From positions 252,501-316,500 of the forward strand of contig JAMWET010000674.1 of assembly GCA_024036415.1 (NCBI GenBank): 64,000 bases of DNA. The letters are read 5' to 3'. Shown piece after piece: positions 19,586-27,706 of the stretch. The DNA comes from Prochilodus magdalenae (taxonomy: Eukaryota; Chordata; Actinopteri; Characiformes; Prochilodontidae). Under the pieces are notes generated by a model. That model was not told where the DNA came from and searched no databases. It saw only the letters and a program-made list of their open reading frames with translations. Position 1 is the stretch's first letter. Each line of letters opens with the position of its first letter. The position numbers and the translations under genes were made by a program.

Positions 19586-21488
19586 TATATAATAATAATA
19601 ATAATAATAATAAATAACTAAAACTACTGAAAACTAAACCACCACCCAACTCAGTTGTGATTTGATTGATTTCTGGCAGCTGTCACTCACCACTGGCAGA
19701 TTGGCACAGTTTGATTTGACCTCGTACTCGATGTAGGCTGCATCCTTCCCATCTGCGCGGCCTACGTCCGTGTAGCACAGGTCGCGGGTGGTGTTTATGC
19801 GTTTGTCTAGCTCATGCAGGGAGAACATGCAGAGGGCTGACTCCTCAGTGGGCTTGCTGGACAAGGCCAAGTTGGTGGAGAAAACTCCCAGCAGGATCTC
19901 CTCCTCGTCCGCCCCACTTCCATGTGATTTTCCCACTTGTACAGCCTGTAAGAGGTTGTATTTCTTTCCTGCTGCTGAACGGCAGCTCAGCGGCACCTCC
20001 ACGTAGGAATAGTAGGACGTGTCATCCAGACACACGCGAGAAATGTATGTGCGATATTCCCGTGTATTCAGCTTCAGGTCTCTGCGGTAGAACAGGAAGT
20101 AGACGTGGGTGCGGAGCGCAAAAGAGGCCACAAAGTGATGGTCATACTCCGACAGTCGTCCAGCCACAGCCAGCTTGGCCGTTTCCTCGTATGAGAAGAG
20201 TGGCTCGGTTGCTAGGTTACGAGTGGAGATGGGCGGTTGACTGCTGGTGTAGCCCCGACCCACAAACAGCACAGGCTGCCTGCTGCTACCCGCTAACACC
20301 ACCAACCCTACAGTGGACACATCCGGGTCATTGGCCGCCACATACTGCGTGTCTACCGGCCTCTCGGCTGAGAAAAGCACCGTCCCCACTGCGTCCAGGC
20401 TGCGCTTCTGGCATGTGCCCTGGTGAACGCTTCCGCAGCTGATGAGCTCACGTCTGTAAGGGTCCACCAACAGAAGTTTGTTGTGGTTGCTGGTCTGGCG
20501 GGCCTGAGGATAGAAATGCACATGGTTATTCAAATTATTCAGCTTGGCATCCAAATCAGAGCCGGACAAGAAGATATACATGTATATAAATCACTTTAAA
20601 GACATTATTGCGATACATGTCGTGGCTGTCTTTACACCCATCCATGGATTCCATTTCTTATCATTTTTATTCCTTTTTAAAAAATGTTTTTCTTTTAAAA
20701 CTGCTTTTCTATAAAGCTGCTTTAATTTATTGCCTAGAAAACTTTCTAAACTTTTATTGTGAGCCAAAAGACCAAGAATTTATTCAAAGTAATTGTGGAT
20801 CATTTCTATACATCTATACGCCATGAGACAGTGTAAAAGGCAGCTGGTACTTTTAGTTAAACAATAAAAAAATGTTTCTATTCTCACTCTCTCATATAAT
20901 CTGATGTAAATGATCACAATAAACACTGTACTACTGCACATATCTTCGATTAATTTGATGAGCCTCATATTAAAACGGGTAGTTCAGAATACACATCTAC
21001 ATAAAAGTGGCATATCTTCTATTTAGGGTTTAGACATTTAGTTTTTATACAGATTTGAAACTGAAGTACAGTAAGTATGAAATGTAGCTTATATAGTGAT
21101 CACTGATTACAACACCTGATCTGAAAACTATGTATTTGCCACCTTCAAACTGAATCATCAAATACATCCGTCACCAGTTCTTACCATAGGGCAGTTGGTC
21201 TCACTAATGGGGGGCAGGCATTCACGGCTGTCCGTCACAGGCCCTGTCTGTGCCTCAGCTTCCAGCTCCAAGTTGGAGGACAGCTGGAAAAGACGGTCAC
21301 GAGCGCCCAGGTACACTCGGCCCGAGACAGGGTCAGGGTGCAGTGCCAGGTGCTCAAAGCGTGTGTCATTGCGGAAGAATGATGGGTAATGGCCGAAGGG
21401 GGCAGAGCTCTGGGTGACTGCGCAGCCAATCAGAACAGAGAGGAGAGCATACAACACACGCACCATCCCGGGTGGCATAGCAACAATT
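2338..21488 (-). CDS. plxnb1: plexin-B1, N-terminal extracellular part (13 coding exons, 3' end outside window)
   Basis: Plexin-B1 is a single-pass receptor for class 4 semaphorins (Sema4D in mammals) that signals to Rho and R-Ras GTPases. Thirteen exons with GT-AG junctions and matching phases give 1120 codons plus one base. The order is signal peptide (about 1-20), sema domain (about 28-480), PSI 1 (about 483-535), first TIG module (about 552-640), PSI 2 (about 641-670), Thr/Pro-rich and acidic linker (677-1003), and second TIG module (1004 onward). Family landmarks include [46 protein letters not shown] and LDYQYD, in the order I recall for human PLXNB1. Plexin-B2 and B3 lack a comparable long linker, which favours B1. 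Which teleost duplicate this is cannot be told. IPT repeats, membrane helix and GAP domain are not in the window. No internal stop or broken junction was seen, so the gene looks functional. Confidence 0.95.
2522..2644 (-). CDS. plxnb1: plxnb1 exon: middle of second TIG module
   Basis: Residues 1049-1089 (123 bases, phase 0 at both ends). The acceptor is ggttgtag and the donor gtaacacc. It encodes [19 protein letters not shown] and then FDITCQLHQ, the two-Cys core that in human reads NECVMELEG...CHVTCQQHQ. Only a 90-bp intron separates it from the next exon. Confidence 0.93.
3073..3207 (-). CDS. plxnb1: plxnb1 exon: start of second TIG module
   Basis: Residues 1004-1048 (135 bases, phase 0 at both ends). 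The acceptor is gtgtgtaagcag and the donor gtataaaa. It encodes [20 protein letters not shown] and ends LARNLQLYQ, matching CPCVESVQGSTLMPVHVERE and LGRNLHLFQ of human PLXNB1. Both the acceptor tract and the donor are weaker than those of its neighbours. Confidence 0.92.
3497..4477 (-). CDS. plxnb1: plxnb1 exon: Thr/Pro-rich then acidic extracellular linker
   Basis: Residues 677-1003 in one 981-base exon (phase 0 at both ends; acceptor tttccattctcag, donor gtgagtct). About 677-788 is mucin-like, with runs of Thr and many TTP/PTT steps and no Cys, so dense O-glycosylation is expected. About 789-961 is Ser/Pro/Glu/Asp-rich. The last 42 residues carry LSGDG (968-972) and DYQYD (992-996), which resemble the end of the human PLXNB1 linker. 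It lies between PSI 2 and the second TIG module, as in human. The Thr codons are mostly ACA/ACT/ACC repeats, so slippage and length polymorphism are plausible. Confidence 0.93.
5158..5266 (-). CDS. plxnb1: plxnb1 exon: PSI 2
   Basis: Residues 640-676 (109 bases). The acceptor is ctctttgcag and the donor gtgagtca. It encodes [20 protein letters not shown] followed by THKAMCEQG, the six-Cys core of the second PSI domain, nearly identical to the human order [17 protein letters not shown]. The exon is followed in frame by the linker exon. Confidence 0.95.
5534..5642 (-). CDS. plxnb1: plxnb1 exon: end of first TIG module
   Basis: Residues 604-639 plus two bases of codon 640 (109 bases). It encodes [16 protein letters not shown] then [12 protein letters not shown], matching YVSVSVELRFGAVVI and FYDC of plexin-B1. 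The donor is gtgagtta. The acceptor's polypyrimidine tract is an uninterrupted (CT)n run of about 70 bases on the coding strand, ending tttcag. Confidence 0.92.
5645..6160 (+). repeat. (GA)n microsatellite and GA-rich tract in a plxnb1 intron
   Basis: Two blocks (5645-5915 and 6046-6160) of near-pure purine on the plus strand, pyrimidine on the plxnb1 coding strand. The first abuts the acceptor of the exon at 5534-5642 and serves as its polypyrimidine tract. Long Arg/Glu-repeat and Ser/Leu-repeat ORFs across it are artefacts of the repeat. Confidence 0.97.
6161..8248 (-). other. plxnb1 intron sequence without recognised features
   Basis: Part of the 2848-bp intron between 5643 and 8490. It is AT-rich. 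A 150-codon plus-strand ORF at 7472-7924 has no recognisable domain and looks like chance. A segment near 7128 (ttccaccttaaa) resembles the arms of the hairpin at 36169-36232. Near 8096-8155 a block of about 36 bp ending tacaatggaataat occurs twice in tandem. Confidence 0.5.
8249..8342 (+). repeat. (AAT)n microsatellite
   Basis: An ATAAA-type start grading into an uninterrupted AAT run, within the plxnb1 intron 5643-8490. Confidence 0.97.
8491..8647 (-). CDS. plxnb1: plxnb1 exon: first TIG/Ig-like module
   Basis: Residues 552-603 plus one base of codon 604. The acceptor is tttctcctcag and the donor gtgagaga. It encodes [19 protein letters not shown], a Cys-containing Ig-like strand, then GVTCTSPDP. 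This matches the plexin-B1 segment with GESYSC and MCPSPDP. Phase 1 at its end joins correctly to the next exon. Confidence 0.92.
9524..9656 (-). CDS. plxnb1: plxnb1 exon: second half of PSI 1
   Basis: Residues 507-551 (133 bases; enters in phase 2, leaves in phase 0). The acceptor is gctgtctctcag and the donor gtatgtct. It encodes [20 protein letters not shown] and then [13 protein letters not shown]. The QWLWSF and NISREE motifs are plexin-B hallmarks, and N of NIS is a likely glycosylation site. A roughly 370-bp pyrimidine-rich tract (coding-strand view) lies just upstream in the intron. Confidence 0.93.
9667..10037 (+). repeat. GAAA/GA-rich purine tract in a plxnb1 intron
   Basis: About 370 bases almost free of pyrimidines on the plus strand, fading from (GAAA)n into degenerate GA-rich sequence. 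It fills most of the 493-bp intron between the two PSI 1 exons, so the intron is nearly all pyrimidine on the coding strand, ending ctgtctctcag. Confidence 0.96.
10150..10250 (-). CDS. plxnb1: plxnb1 exon: end of sema and first half of PSI 1
   Basis: Residues 474-506 plus two bases of codon 507. It carries the cysteine pattern of the first PSI domain, [22 protein letters not shown]. The chosen acceptor (AG at 10251-10252) preserves alignment length with human PLXNB1 ([14 protein letters not shown] against MTQSTLLKVPVASC). A second in-frame AG 6 bases further in (exon start 10244) would drop two residues. The intron 3' end is a (CT)n-(GT)n microsatellite. The donor is gtgagatt. Confidence 0.87.
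10253..10300 (+). repeat. (CA)n-(GAGC)n microsatellite at a splice acceptor
   Basis: A compound repeat directly abutting the acceptor of the exon at 10150-10250. On the coding strand it reads CT-rich and then (GT)n before TAG. Confidence 0.95.
10919..11047 (-). CDS. plxnb1: plxnb1 exon: last sema blade
   Basis: Residues 431-473 (129 bases, phase 0 at both ends), with acceptor gtatgttttccag and donor gtaactat. It starts VFLGPDG and ends HLYIMTSTR, matching the VYLGPGSDG...HLYVMTQST stretch I recall from human PLXNB1. The exon is too short to stand out as an ORF and was found by reading between its neighbours. A 5432-bp intron separates it from the previous exon. Confidence 0.9.
11641..11880 (-). 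pseudogene. Tc1-like transposase fragment (DDE core)
   Basis: On the minus strand the sequence reads [18 protein letters not shown] and continues [16 protein letters not shown]. This is the segment of Tc1/mariner-family transposases around the first catalytic Asp (FSDES). The SDES motif is intact. Upstream, a short stretch (GSEWQ region, 11747-11783) is duplicated in tandem, and no complete frame remains. It lies in the 5432-bp plxnb1 intron and is not expected to be active. Confidence 0.75.
11927..12100 (+). repeat. Dispersed repeat starting AGGGTGGGCGATATGA
   Basis: The opening words match the very common fish repeat class whose end reads gggtgggcgatat (often assigned to hAT-like elements). 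Similar ends, in the opposite orientation, occur near 48200-48240 (cccacccctac) and near 34860. The boundaries and class are tentative. Confidence 0.4.
12761..13000 (+). mobile_element. Palindromic MITE, copy 1
   Basis: The ends form an imperfect inverted repeat of about 35 bp: atatcttcgctgtccaaagg at the left, and the reverse complement of the right end reading tatatcgtcgctgtccaatg. A second, shorter copy occurs at 51018-51245. There is no coding capacity. It is probably a non-autonomous DNA transposon; the family was not identified. Confidence 0.7.
13190..13440 (-). pseudogene. LINE (L2/CR1-like) reverse transcriptase C-terminal fragment
   Basis: The minus strand encodes [38 protein letters not shown] and DPAYLKGLL. 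This is the order of the conserved tail of L2/CR1-type reverse transcriptases (DYCNSLL, LQ-IQNAAAR, LHWLPV--RI, AP-YL). It is truncated on both sides and lies inside the plxnb1 intron 11048-16479. Confidence 0.75.
14594..15124 (+). mobile_element. 531-bp TA-flanked MITE (Tc1/mariner type), copy 1
   Basis: The terminal inverted repeat is about 32 bp: CAGGGGTTGGACAATGAAAC at the left and its complement at the right. Both ends are flanked by TA, the Tc1/mariner target. It is nearly identical to the copy at 54198-54730. No intact transposase is encoded. It lies inside the plxnb1 intron. Confidence 0.92.
15125..16479 (-). other. plxnb1 intron sequence, mostly unique
   Basis: No gene was found. 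A segment at about 15961-16185 starts tagggctgcac and ends near gtgtcaccctt, words typical of short hAT-like repeats in fish, but no clear inverted ends were confirmed. A small GA-rich patch lies at 15770-15825. Confidence 0.45.
16480..16662 (-). CDS. plxnb1: plxnb1 exon: late sema domain (HTIAFLGDS strand)
   Basis: Residues 370-430 (183 bases, phase 0 at both ends). The acceptor is gcccgctccag and the donor gtgatctt. It begins with [19 protein letters not shown], a linker seen in plexin-B1, and contains [20 protein letters not shown], the strand before the final propeller blade. The intron before it is 3028 bp. Confidence 0.94.
16663..19690 (-). other. plxnb1 intron without recognised genes
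   Basis: This is the 3028-bp intron between the two large sema exons. Apart from the AAT/GATAAT tract at its 3' end (19499-19615) I saw only unremarkable AT-rich sequence and a short self-complementary AT stretch near 18470-18545. Confidence 0.55.
19499..19615 (+). repeat. (AAT)n / (GATAAT)n microsatellite
   Basis: An AAT run interrupted by about seven GATAAT hexamers, then AAT again. It lies 76 bp beyond the end of the sema exon, in the intron. Confidence 0.96.
19691..20503 (-). CDS. plxnb1: plxnb1 exon: main body of the sema domain
   Basis: Residues 99-369 (813 bases, phase 0 at both ends), with acceptor ttctatcctcag and donor gtgagtg. It encodes most blades of the semaphorin-type beta-propeller. 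Plexin motifs visible are [71 protein letters not shown], and an NTTRDLCYT sequon conserved in plexin-B1. This surface includes the expected semaphorin-binding face. The opposite strand also carries a long ORF here, an antisense shadow of this GC-rich exon. Confidence 0.95.
21185..21488 (-). CDS. plxnb1: plxnb1 first coding exon: signal peptide and start of sema domain
   Basis: Residues 1-98. The acceptor (ctctctccag, AG at 21489-21490) leaves 10 bases of 5' UTR before ATG at 21478-21476, so an upstream non-coding exon must exist. A second in-frame Met at residue 5 has a stronger start context (G at -3, G at +4). Residues 5-20 form a hydrophobic signal peptide ending near GCA-VTQ. The sema start has a sequon at N37 and the motif [14 protein letters not shown], the first beta-propeller strand typical of plexins. 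The donor is gtaagaac and the exon ends in phase 0. Confidence 0.93.
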
Positions 21489-21684
21489 CTGGAGAGAGGG
21501 TTTAAAAAACATATTGGGGAGGGAGGGGGGGGTGCAGAAAGATACAGAGAGGAATGGTTATAATTAAAACAACAAACTAAAATAAGTGTTCAAACACAAA
21601 AACCACAGCCACAAAAAAGTACCAACTCATTACCATTCCAAACCAGACTGTTACACGGCACAGCTAAGCCATCTAAAAATAGAC

Positions 21685-21755
21685 TGAGGGAGGGAGAGGG
21701 AGAAAGAGAAACAAAGAGACAGACATAGAGAGAGAGAGAAAGAAAGAAAGAAAAA

Positions 21756-21790
<35 letters not shown>

Positions 21791-21796
21791 TAAGAG

Positions 21797-21877
<81 letters not shown>

Positions 21878-22023
21878 GAGAAAGCGAGAGAGAGGGAGAC
21901 AGTGAGGGTAAGAGAGAGGGAGAGAGAAAGCGAGAGAGAAAGCGAGAGAGAGCGAGAGAGGGAGAGAGCGAGGGTAAGAGAGAGGGAGAGAGCGAGGGAG
22001 AGAGCGAGGGAGTGAGAGAGAGA
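21685..22023 (+). repeat. GAAA/GA-rich purine tract upstream of the first coding exon
   Basis: A (GAAA)n core flanked by GA- and GGGA-rich sequence, pyrimidine-rich on the plxnb1 strand. It starts about 200 bp upstream of the first coding exon's acceptor. Confidence 0.96.
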
Positions 22024-22589
22024 CTGAGTAAACAGTTGGTCATCACCTCACCATTTGTTTGGTAATTGTGTGTTAAAGGGGCATGTCCCCTCTAGAGAGA
22101 TCAGCTGCACGGTCGGACACACACACATACACACCCACAAAGAAAAACACACACTCATTCAATCAAACATTCCCGATGTACTGAACCTAGAAGAGACAGG
22201 GAGACAGAGAGAAAGCACTTCATAAACTCCTGTGGAAGAGTAATGATTAAAGGTACATGTGAAATTCACTGGTGTATTATGAAAGACCTTTCCAGCAATC
22301 ATTAACAACTGCACAAGATGTGCGAGTTCTGCAAGCAACACATGCTGGTTCTCTGCTACACAAAGTACCAGAACTTTTGGCAACAGTCTTATATTACGCA
22401 ACCACACTGCACTGGAAATCAAACCAACAATTTTCTTTTGGTCCTCAAAGACATCCAAGGGGACCGTACTTGCTTACTAATAATTGCTGATTTTGAGGTC
22501 TACTAGAAGAGCTTTAAAAAACACAGTACTATTTTCTGGCTCAACTGTTCTGTGAGAATTCCCATGTCTTCAAGCCCCACCTCCCGATG

Positions 22590-22790
22590 AACCCACTGTG
22601 CTCCAATTCGTTAGCTTGCCCACTCTGTTCTGACTGGTTAACCTCCATAGCAGCTTCCTGCTGTTATGTAAGGGTGTGACGAGGACTGTGTGACAAGGAC
22701 TGTGTGACAAGGACTGTGTGACAAGGACTGTGTGACGAGATGACATCACTTTGTAAACTACAGAACAGCCTAAGCATGACCCTGCTGTCT
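22590..22790 (+). repeat. Dispersed repeat containing a 14-bp tandem repeat
   Basis: Four tandem 14-bp units, aaggactgtgtgac, lie at 22681-22736. The flanks (gcccactctgttctga before, gatgacatcac-ttgtaa after) match a second locus at 27020-27160, which has only one such unit. The tandem array is therefore a local expansion inside a dispersed repeat. Confidence 0.7.
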
Positions 22791-24121
22791 CACTGTGTTA
22801 CAACTAGAACCTGAGCATGAAGGGAACACTTTTCTCCTCACTCGTCTGATTCCAGCCCTCACCCCCACCTCCTTTCCCTTCACATCCGCATGGAATGGGA
22901 TTAACTAGTGCAGACGGAGGAGGGCATTTGCAGTGTGTGGGTGTGTGCACCCTCATGGGGATTTGAATGAATAAGCGAGTGCGACAGAGTGAATGGCACA
23001 TTTTCCAAGTCTGCGTGTCTCCAAGCACAGACCAAGTGACCAAAAAAGGGCCTTTTCCCAAACTCAGAGCTCCACTGTGTTAAAGCATGTGCATGTGTAT
23101 ACACAGTACTGTGCGACACTCAGAGATGAATTCCTGTATTACCTTTACAGAACTGCCATTCAGCACACATTAATCCATGTTCAGATGCTATTTAAAGAGG
23201 ATACTGGGTCTAAAATAATCCAGCTGAAACAGGAGGATAATATTGGGAACAAACAGACGTTTACAAAAAGAATTAAATGATTTACAGAACTTCTCAAAAA
23301 CTTTAGTGGACTTCTAACAAGTGGGCAAGAGCTGGTAGACCACCAAAACTCCATCAGATACAACAGTACTTAAAGCTTTCATCCGTGTCAAAGCGTAAAA
23401 CCTCAAGCTACCCTCCTATTTCAGATCTGAGAAAATCCACTAGTGTTTCTGTGTATCCTTCCAGGATGTTGACATGTTGCTGTCAAGAAGCCCTTAATGG
23501 GGGTTGGGGGGGGGGTCGAAAAAGTTCAAATCAAATGAAGGAGCTGCTGCTCAGAACAATGGACTGACCACCACAGAGTACAGACCTCAACATCACTGAA
23601 TGTGCTTGGCATTACTGGGCCCATGAGAAGCAGAAAACAAAGCCAGCGTTTTTTGTGGCATCTGTGGGTTTAGTGTCTGGACCTGCTTACATGTGCAATG
23701 GTATGTGTGCATTTGTGAATGTGCATTTGGAAGCATGCGTGTTCTCAAATCTCTGTATATCTGTGAAAGAATGCTGCGCCTGGCTATATAGAACTTGGCA
23801 AGCTGCCCAACATTCATTCAGCAGCCGCCAGCAGAAAGAAAAAAAAAAAAAAACAGGAAAAAAATCTAAAGCCTGATCACCAGTGTTATCATACCCCATA
23901 ATGACCTTAATTCATATCAGGCTTTATATCTATTACTTCCGCCACAACATTGTTGTTTCCATGTAGATAAAGTGGAAGACTTTATTCTTAGGTCCTAATG
24001 GCGGGACAGAGCTCAGCCAGTCAGAGTCTTCTGATTGATGGCCTTCTATTTGCAAATGAAGGCTGTTATCAGAGAGATAAGGCACAGCAGACAGGTTGGT
24101 ACTGGTAACTAATACAGAACT

Positions 24122-24344
<223 letters not shown>

Positions 24345-24660
24345 TAAGTGAATACGAAGCAAATTACTATGAGCATAAAACAGAAAGGGGAAAAGAAAAA
24401 GAAGGATAAAAACACAAAGGAAAATATAACAGTAGAGTGAAAAGTGACAAGAGAGCGATAAAGACGAAGATAGTAAAAGCAAACATCAGTGACAGAAAAA
24501 AATGAAATATAGAAATACAACAGAAATAAAAAGACAAGAGAGAGATGGACAGAGAGGCAAGGACAGACATGTACAGAAAACAGTAAGGCCAAGGATGAGG
24601 GAGAGAGGGAGCGAGAAAAAGTGAGAGAAAGAGAAAGGGGGCAGGAGAGTGAGAGATATC

Positions 24661-24930
24661 CTAGCAGCTGGAATGGACAGTGTCTGTGACGGAAAGTTCC
24701 GGAGGGACAGCAAAGACTGGCCTCTCTGTGTGCTTTCCTCTTCTAAGCTGAATCTTTCACAGGGTCGCCCATAACTCCGGCACGGGTCAAGCGAGATTTG
24801 GCAGCCGGCTTGTACAGTTGTCACTTTCAATGACTGCAATAAAATCTGGAGTCGGTCGCGCCATGTTAGGAGTCCAAAAGCAACAGCAGGCAGCAGTCAG
24901 CCAGACCCGCGCTCTGTGTGTAACTGGAAA
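24661..24930. promoter_or_regulatory. CpG-containing patch, candidate 5' region
   Basis: This stretch has CpGs (tccgg, ctccggc, ggtcgcgcc, cccgcgctc) unlike the surrounding sequence and lies 3.2 kb upstream of the first coding exon. It could be a promoter or an untranslated exon. On the minus strand an acceptor-like ttgattttccag precedes it, but no good donor was found. Confidence 0.25.
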
Positions 24931-25004
24931 ATCAAACCATACAAAATACAGCTCCTGTGCTGCTACATGCTGGATCTAGCTCTGGCCCTTGTTCGGACAG
25001 TGTC

Positions 25005-25133
25005 TGAGCTCATGGTGAGTTTTGAGTCTAACCTTCTTACATTAGCTGGGAAACATTATCCGACAAAACACTAAGCATGGTTGTAAGTCGCTCTGGATAA
25101 GAGCGTCTGCTAAATGCCTTAAATGTAAATGTA
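25005..25133 (+). repeat. L2-type LINE 3' tail
   Basis: Contains ttgtaagtcgctctggataa, the gcgtctgctaaatgc motif and terminal TAAATG units, the conserved tail of fish L2-clade LINEs. It is closely similar to 46660-46815. Confidence 0.8.
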
Positions 25134-26080
25134 AATTTACTAAGAGGTTCCAAAGCAGTAAGAGGCTGTGCCAGTTACTCAGTACTTAAGTAGCTTTTGG
25201 ACCTGATGACTTTTGTACTTTTACTCGAGTCACTTTCTGGTAAAACACAGTTTACTATGCACCAGTCTTTCCCGAGAGCTTTGGTTTAGGCTACTCTACT
25301 CACCTATGGATACTTATCTTACTGCCTTTACACAGACATACTAACTATGAGGTGGTAAGTTACTGTTTTCTAATTACAAGAAACAAACAAAGAATTATGT
25401 TATTATGACTAGTCAAATGGCTGACCTCTTTTTTTTTCACACTGTGACGTGTGTGTCTTCTGAAAACAAGAGAAGTTCATACTAACAGCTGCCATCACCT
25501 TTAGCAGGAAGCACAGAGGAATGTTTCTTTAAGCTCAGGCTTCATCTCTGCTAGCACTTGCTGTTCAAGCCAATATTAGGAAACCATCAGACTAAGAAAC
25601 CACAGTTCAGTTCACTTGTTATTTTTCCAAAGGAAGATAAGACAGCATGTACTTTGGCCACTAACTCCACAAGAATGAAAGTTAGTGTGTTATATGTTTA
25701 CCGCAATTAACAGAATCATTATTTGCATGCTCACCCACCAACCCCTTATTAATAAACCCCTCTGCACCTCACTACTGAACAGAGGCTGTGGTAATGCTGA
25801 AGACTAATGAACACGAGGTGCTTTCAGATTATGTTCAGATTACACCCTTTCAAGTGCTTTGTCCCGTGTGTGTGTGTGTTTGTGTGGGGTTATGATTTGA
25901 TTGTACATTACTTTCTTCCTCTGTCACACACTAACAACAGACAGGGGAGGGAACATGAGGCCCTAATCACTTTAGTCCTCCTTTCCTTCTCCTCTTTATC
26001 CGGGGAGTATTTCTTTACCATTAACTCATTCTGTCTCCCAGGGAAAATGAGGGAAAATCACAGGTCCACTCATTCAGAAA

Positions 26081-26452
26081 GTGAACCTGCAGGAGGAGGC
26101 TGAGTGCCAGAAGCTGATTACACAAGCCAAGACCAGGCTGTCCTTGGATCAGAGTTTAAAGGAAGCTAGTCAATTAAACCTTAACCGACTGAACTTTAAC
26201 AGTACGCCGCATTTAGGTGAGGAGCGTGTACCTACACAGAACGGACTAACACTGTTCAGATCAGTAAAACTAAATCAGAGTGTGCTCGTTCTAGAAGAGA
26301 ACACGAATGCGTGGGAAAGGAAAGGCTCCATGACGAGCCGTATTTTTACTGTTATCATGATGGGAGCTTTTTCGATAAACACACCATTAAAAGCTGCAAT
26401 GACAAAACGGATCAACATGCTTCACACGTGCCGCACCAAAGTGATGCGATGA
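26081..26452 (+). other. Unrecognised 123-codon ORF, probably not a gene
   Basis: An open frame starting MNLQEEAECQKLITQAKTRL. It is hydrophilic with no recognisable domain and no clear start context or splice partners. It has fewer simple repeats than its surroundings. It could be chance or part of a conserved non-coding element. Confidence 0.15.
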
Positions 26453-27019
26453 GATAAGGGGAAGCGTAAATGGTAGAAGCTCAGCGAGTTCCTTCCATGC
26501 ACTGGGCTTGAACCCACCTTGTAAATATAGCTTTAAAACCACGTTTGAAGTGTTAGCCAGAAGAAATGTTAAGAGCGTGACCATTCTTACTCTCAGTGTT
26601 GTGTGTCACTATAATAATAAACTATTAAACGTAACTACTTATTAAACGAAGCTACTGTTACCACCATTCTGCATCATTACAAGGAGTTTTTTTAAAAATG
26701 AAGGATTATTGTTAGGGATATTTCTAAGAATTAAGCACCTCACAGAACATTAACAGTCACACAGCTATTAAATCAGACTTACAAAGCACAAGTCGTCAAA
26801 AATCACACTGCAGTTCTGAGGAACCTATTAGCAACGAAATACTTTAAATAATAATGCTAATCTTTTTTTGGTTTGCCGTTCACATGGAGAATTCTGTTTA
26901 CACAGCAATAAAAGTCTGAACTCTATTTAAAATAGAACAGATTTACATGCCTCAGTTCTCCCAAACCACAGTACATCTGTAATTACAGTCTGAAGCGCTC
27001 TGTTAGCGCTCCTGTTTCC

Positions 27020-27175
27020 TGATAAGCCCACTCTGTTCTGAATAATCAGTCACAGGAACAGATGAACGCTGGTAGCAACATCCTGCCTCAAGTCCCACCC
27101 AATAACACAGACAATAAGGATTGTGTTACAAGATGACATTACCCTGTAACCGAGTAAATGGCTGAAAATTCCAAT
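27020..27175 (+). repeat. Dispersed repeat, second copy of the 22.6-kb repeat
   Basis: Shares gcccactctgttctga, an aaggattgtgttacaagatg equivalent, and gacattaccctgtaa with 22590-22790, in the same order and strand. The family is not identified. Confidence 0.6.
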
Positions 27176-27402
27176 AAAGTGCTTCAGGCAGCCGAGAAAA
27201 GTGGTTTTGTGGGAGAGAGTTTCTTCGTATGCCACGTAATTTGGGCTTTATAGCTTAAATGAACAAAAAGCTTCATAACACACACTGGAGGAAAGGGAAT
27301 AACCGGAGAAGCATAATAGGTCTTCTTTCACAATAACACATTGCTTCCTATATAGTCACTGTGATATCCATATGCTTTTTGAACACAAGGGCAGAGAAAG
27401 GT

Positions 27403-27405
<3 letters not shown>

Positions 27406-27465
<60 letters not shown>

Positions 27466-27597
27466 AAGAGAAACAAAGACAGAGAGAGAGGGACAGAGAC
27501 AGAGACGTAGACAGAGAGAGAAGAGTGAGAGAGACAGCGTACCAAGTCTGGGTTGAGAAGACCTGATGGAATGTGACTAACGATGAGAAGGGCAAAG

Positions 27598-27632
<35 letters not shown>

Positions 27633-27640
27633 AGTGAGAG

Positions 27641-27693
<53 letters not shown>

Positions 27694-27706
27694 GCGTGCG
27701 CGGGGG
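27406..27706 (+). repeat. (GT)n microsatellites with a GA-rich spacer
   Basis: GT runs at 27406-27463 and 27600-27706 (the second interrupted by GAGAGT) around a GA-rich stretch at 27480-27537. A short (CA)n follows at 27850-27874. Cys/Val-repeat ORFs here are artefacts. Confidence 0.97.

Noticed and set aside
19788..20442. Plus-strand ORFs including one of 172 codons
   Set aside because: Antisense shadow of the GC-rich sema exon; no domain and no independent start or splice signals.
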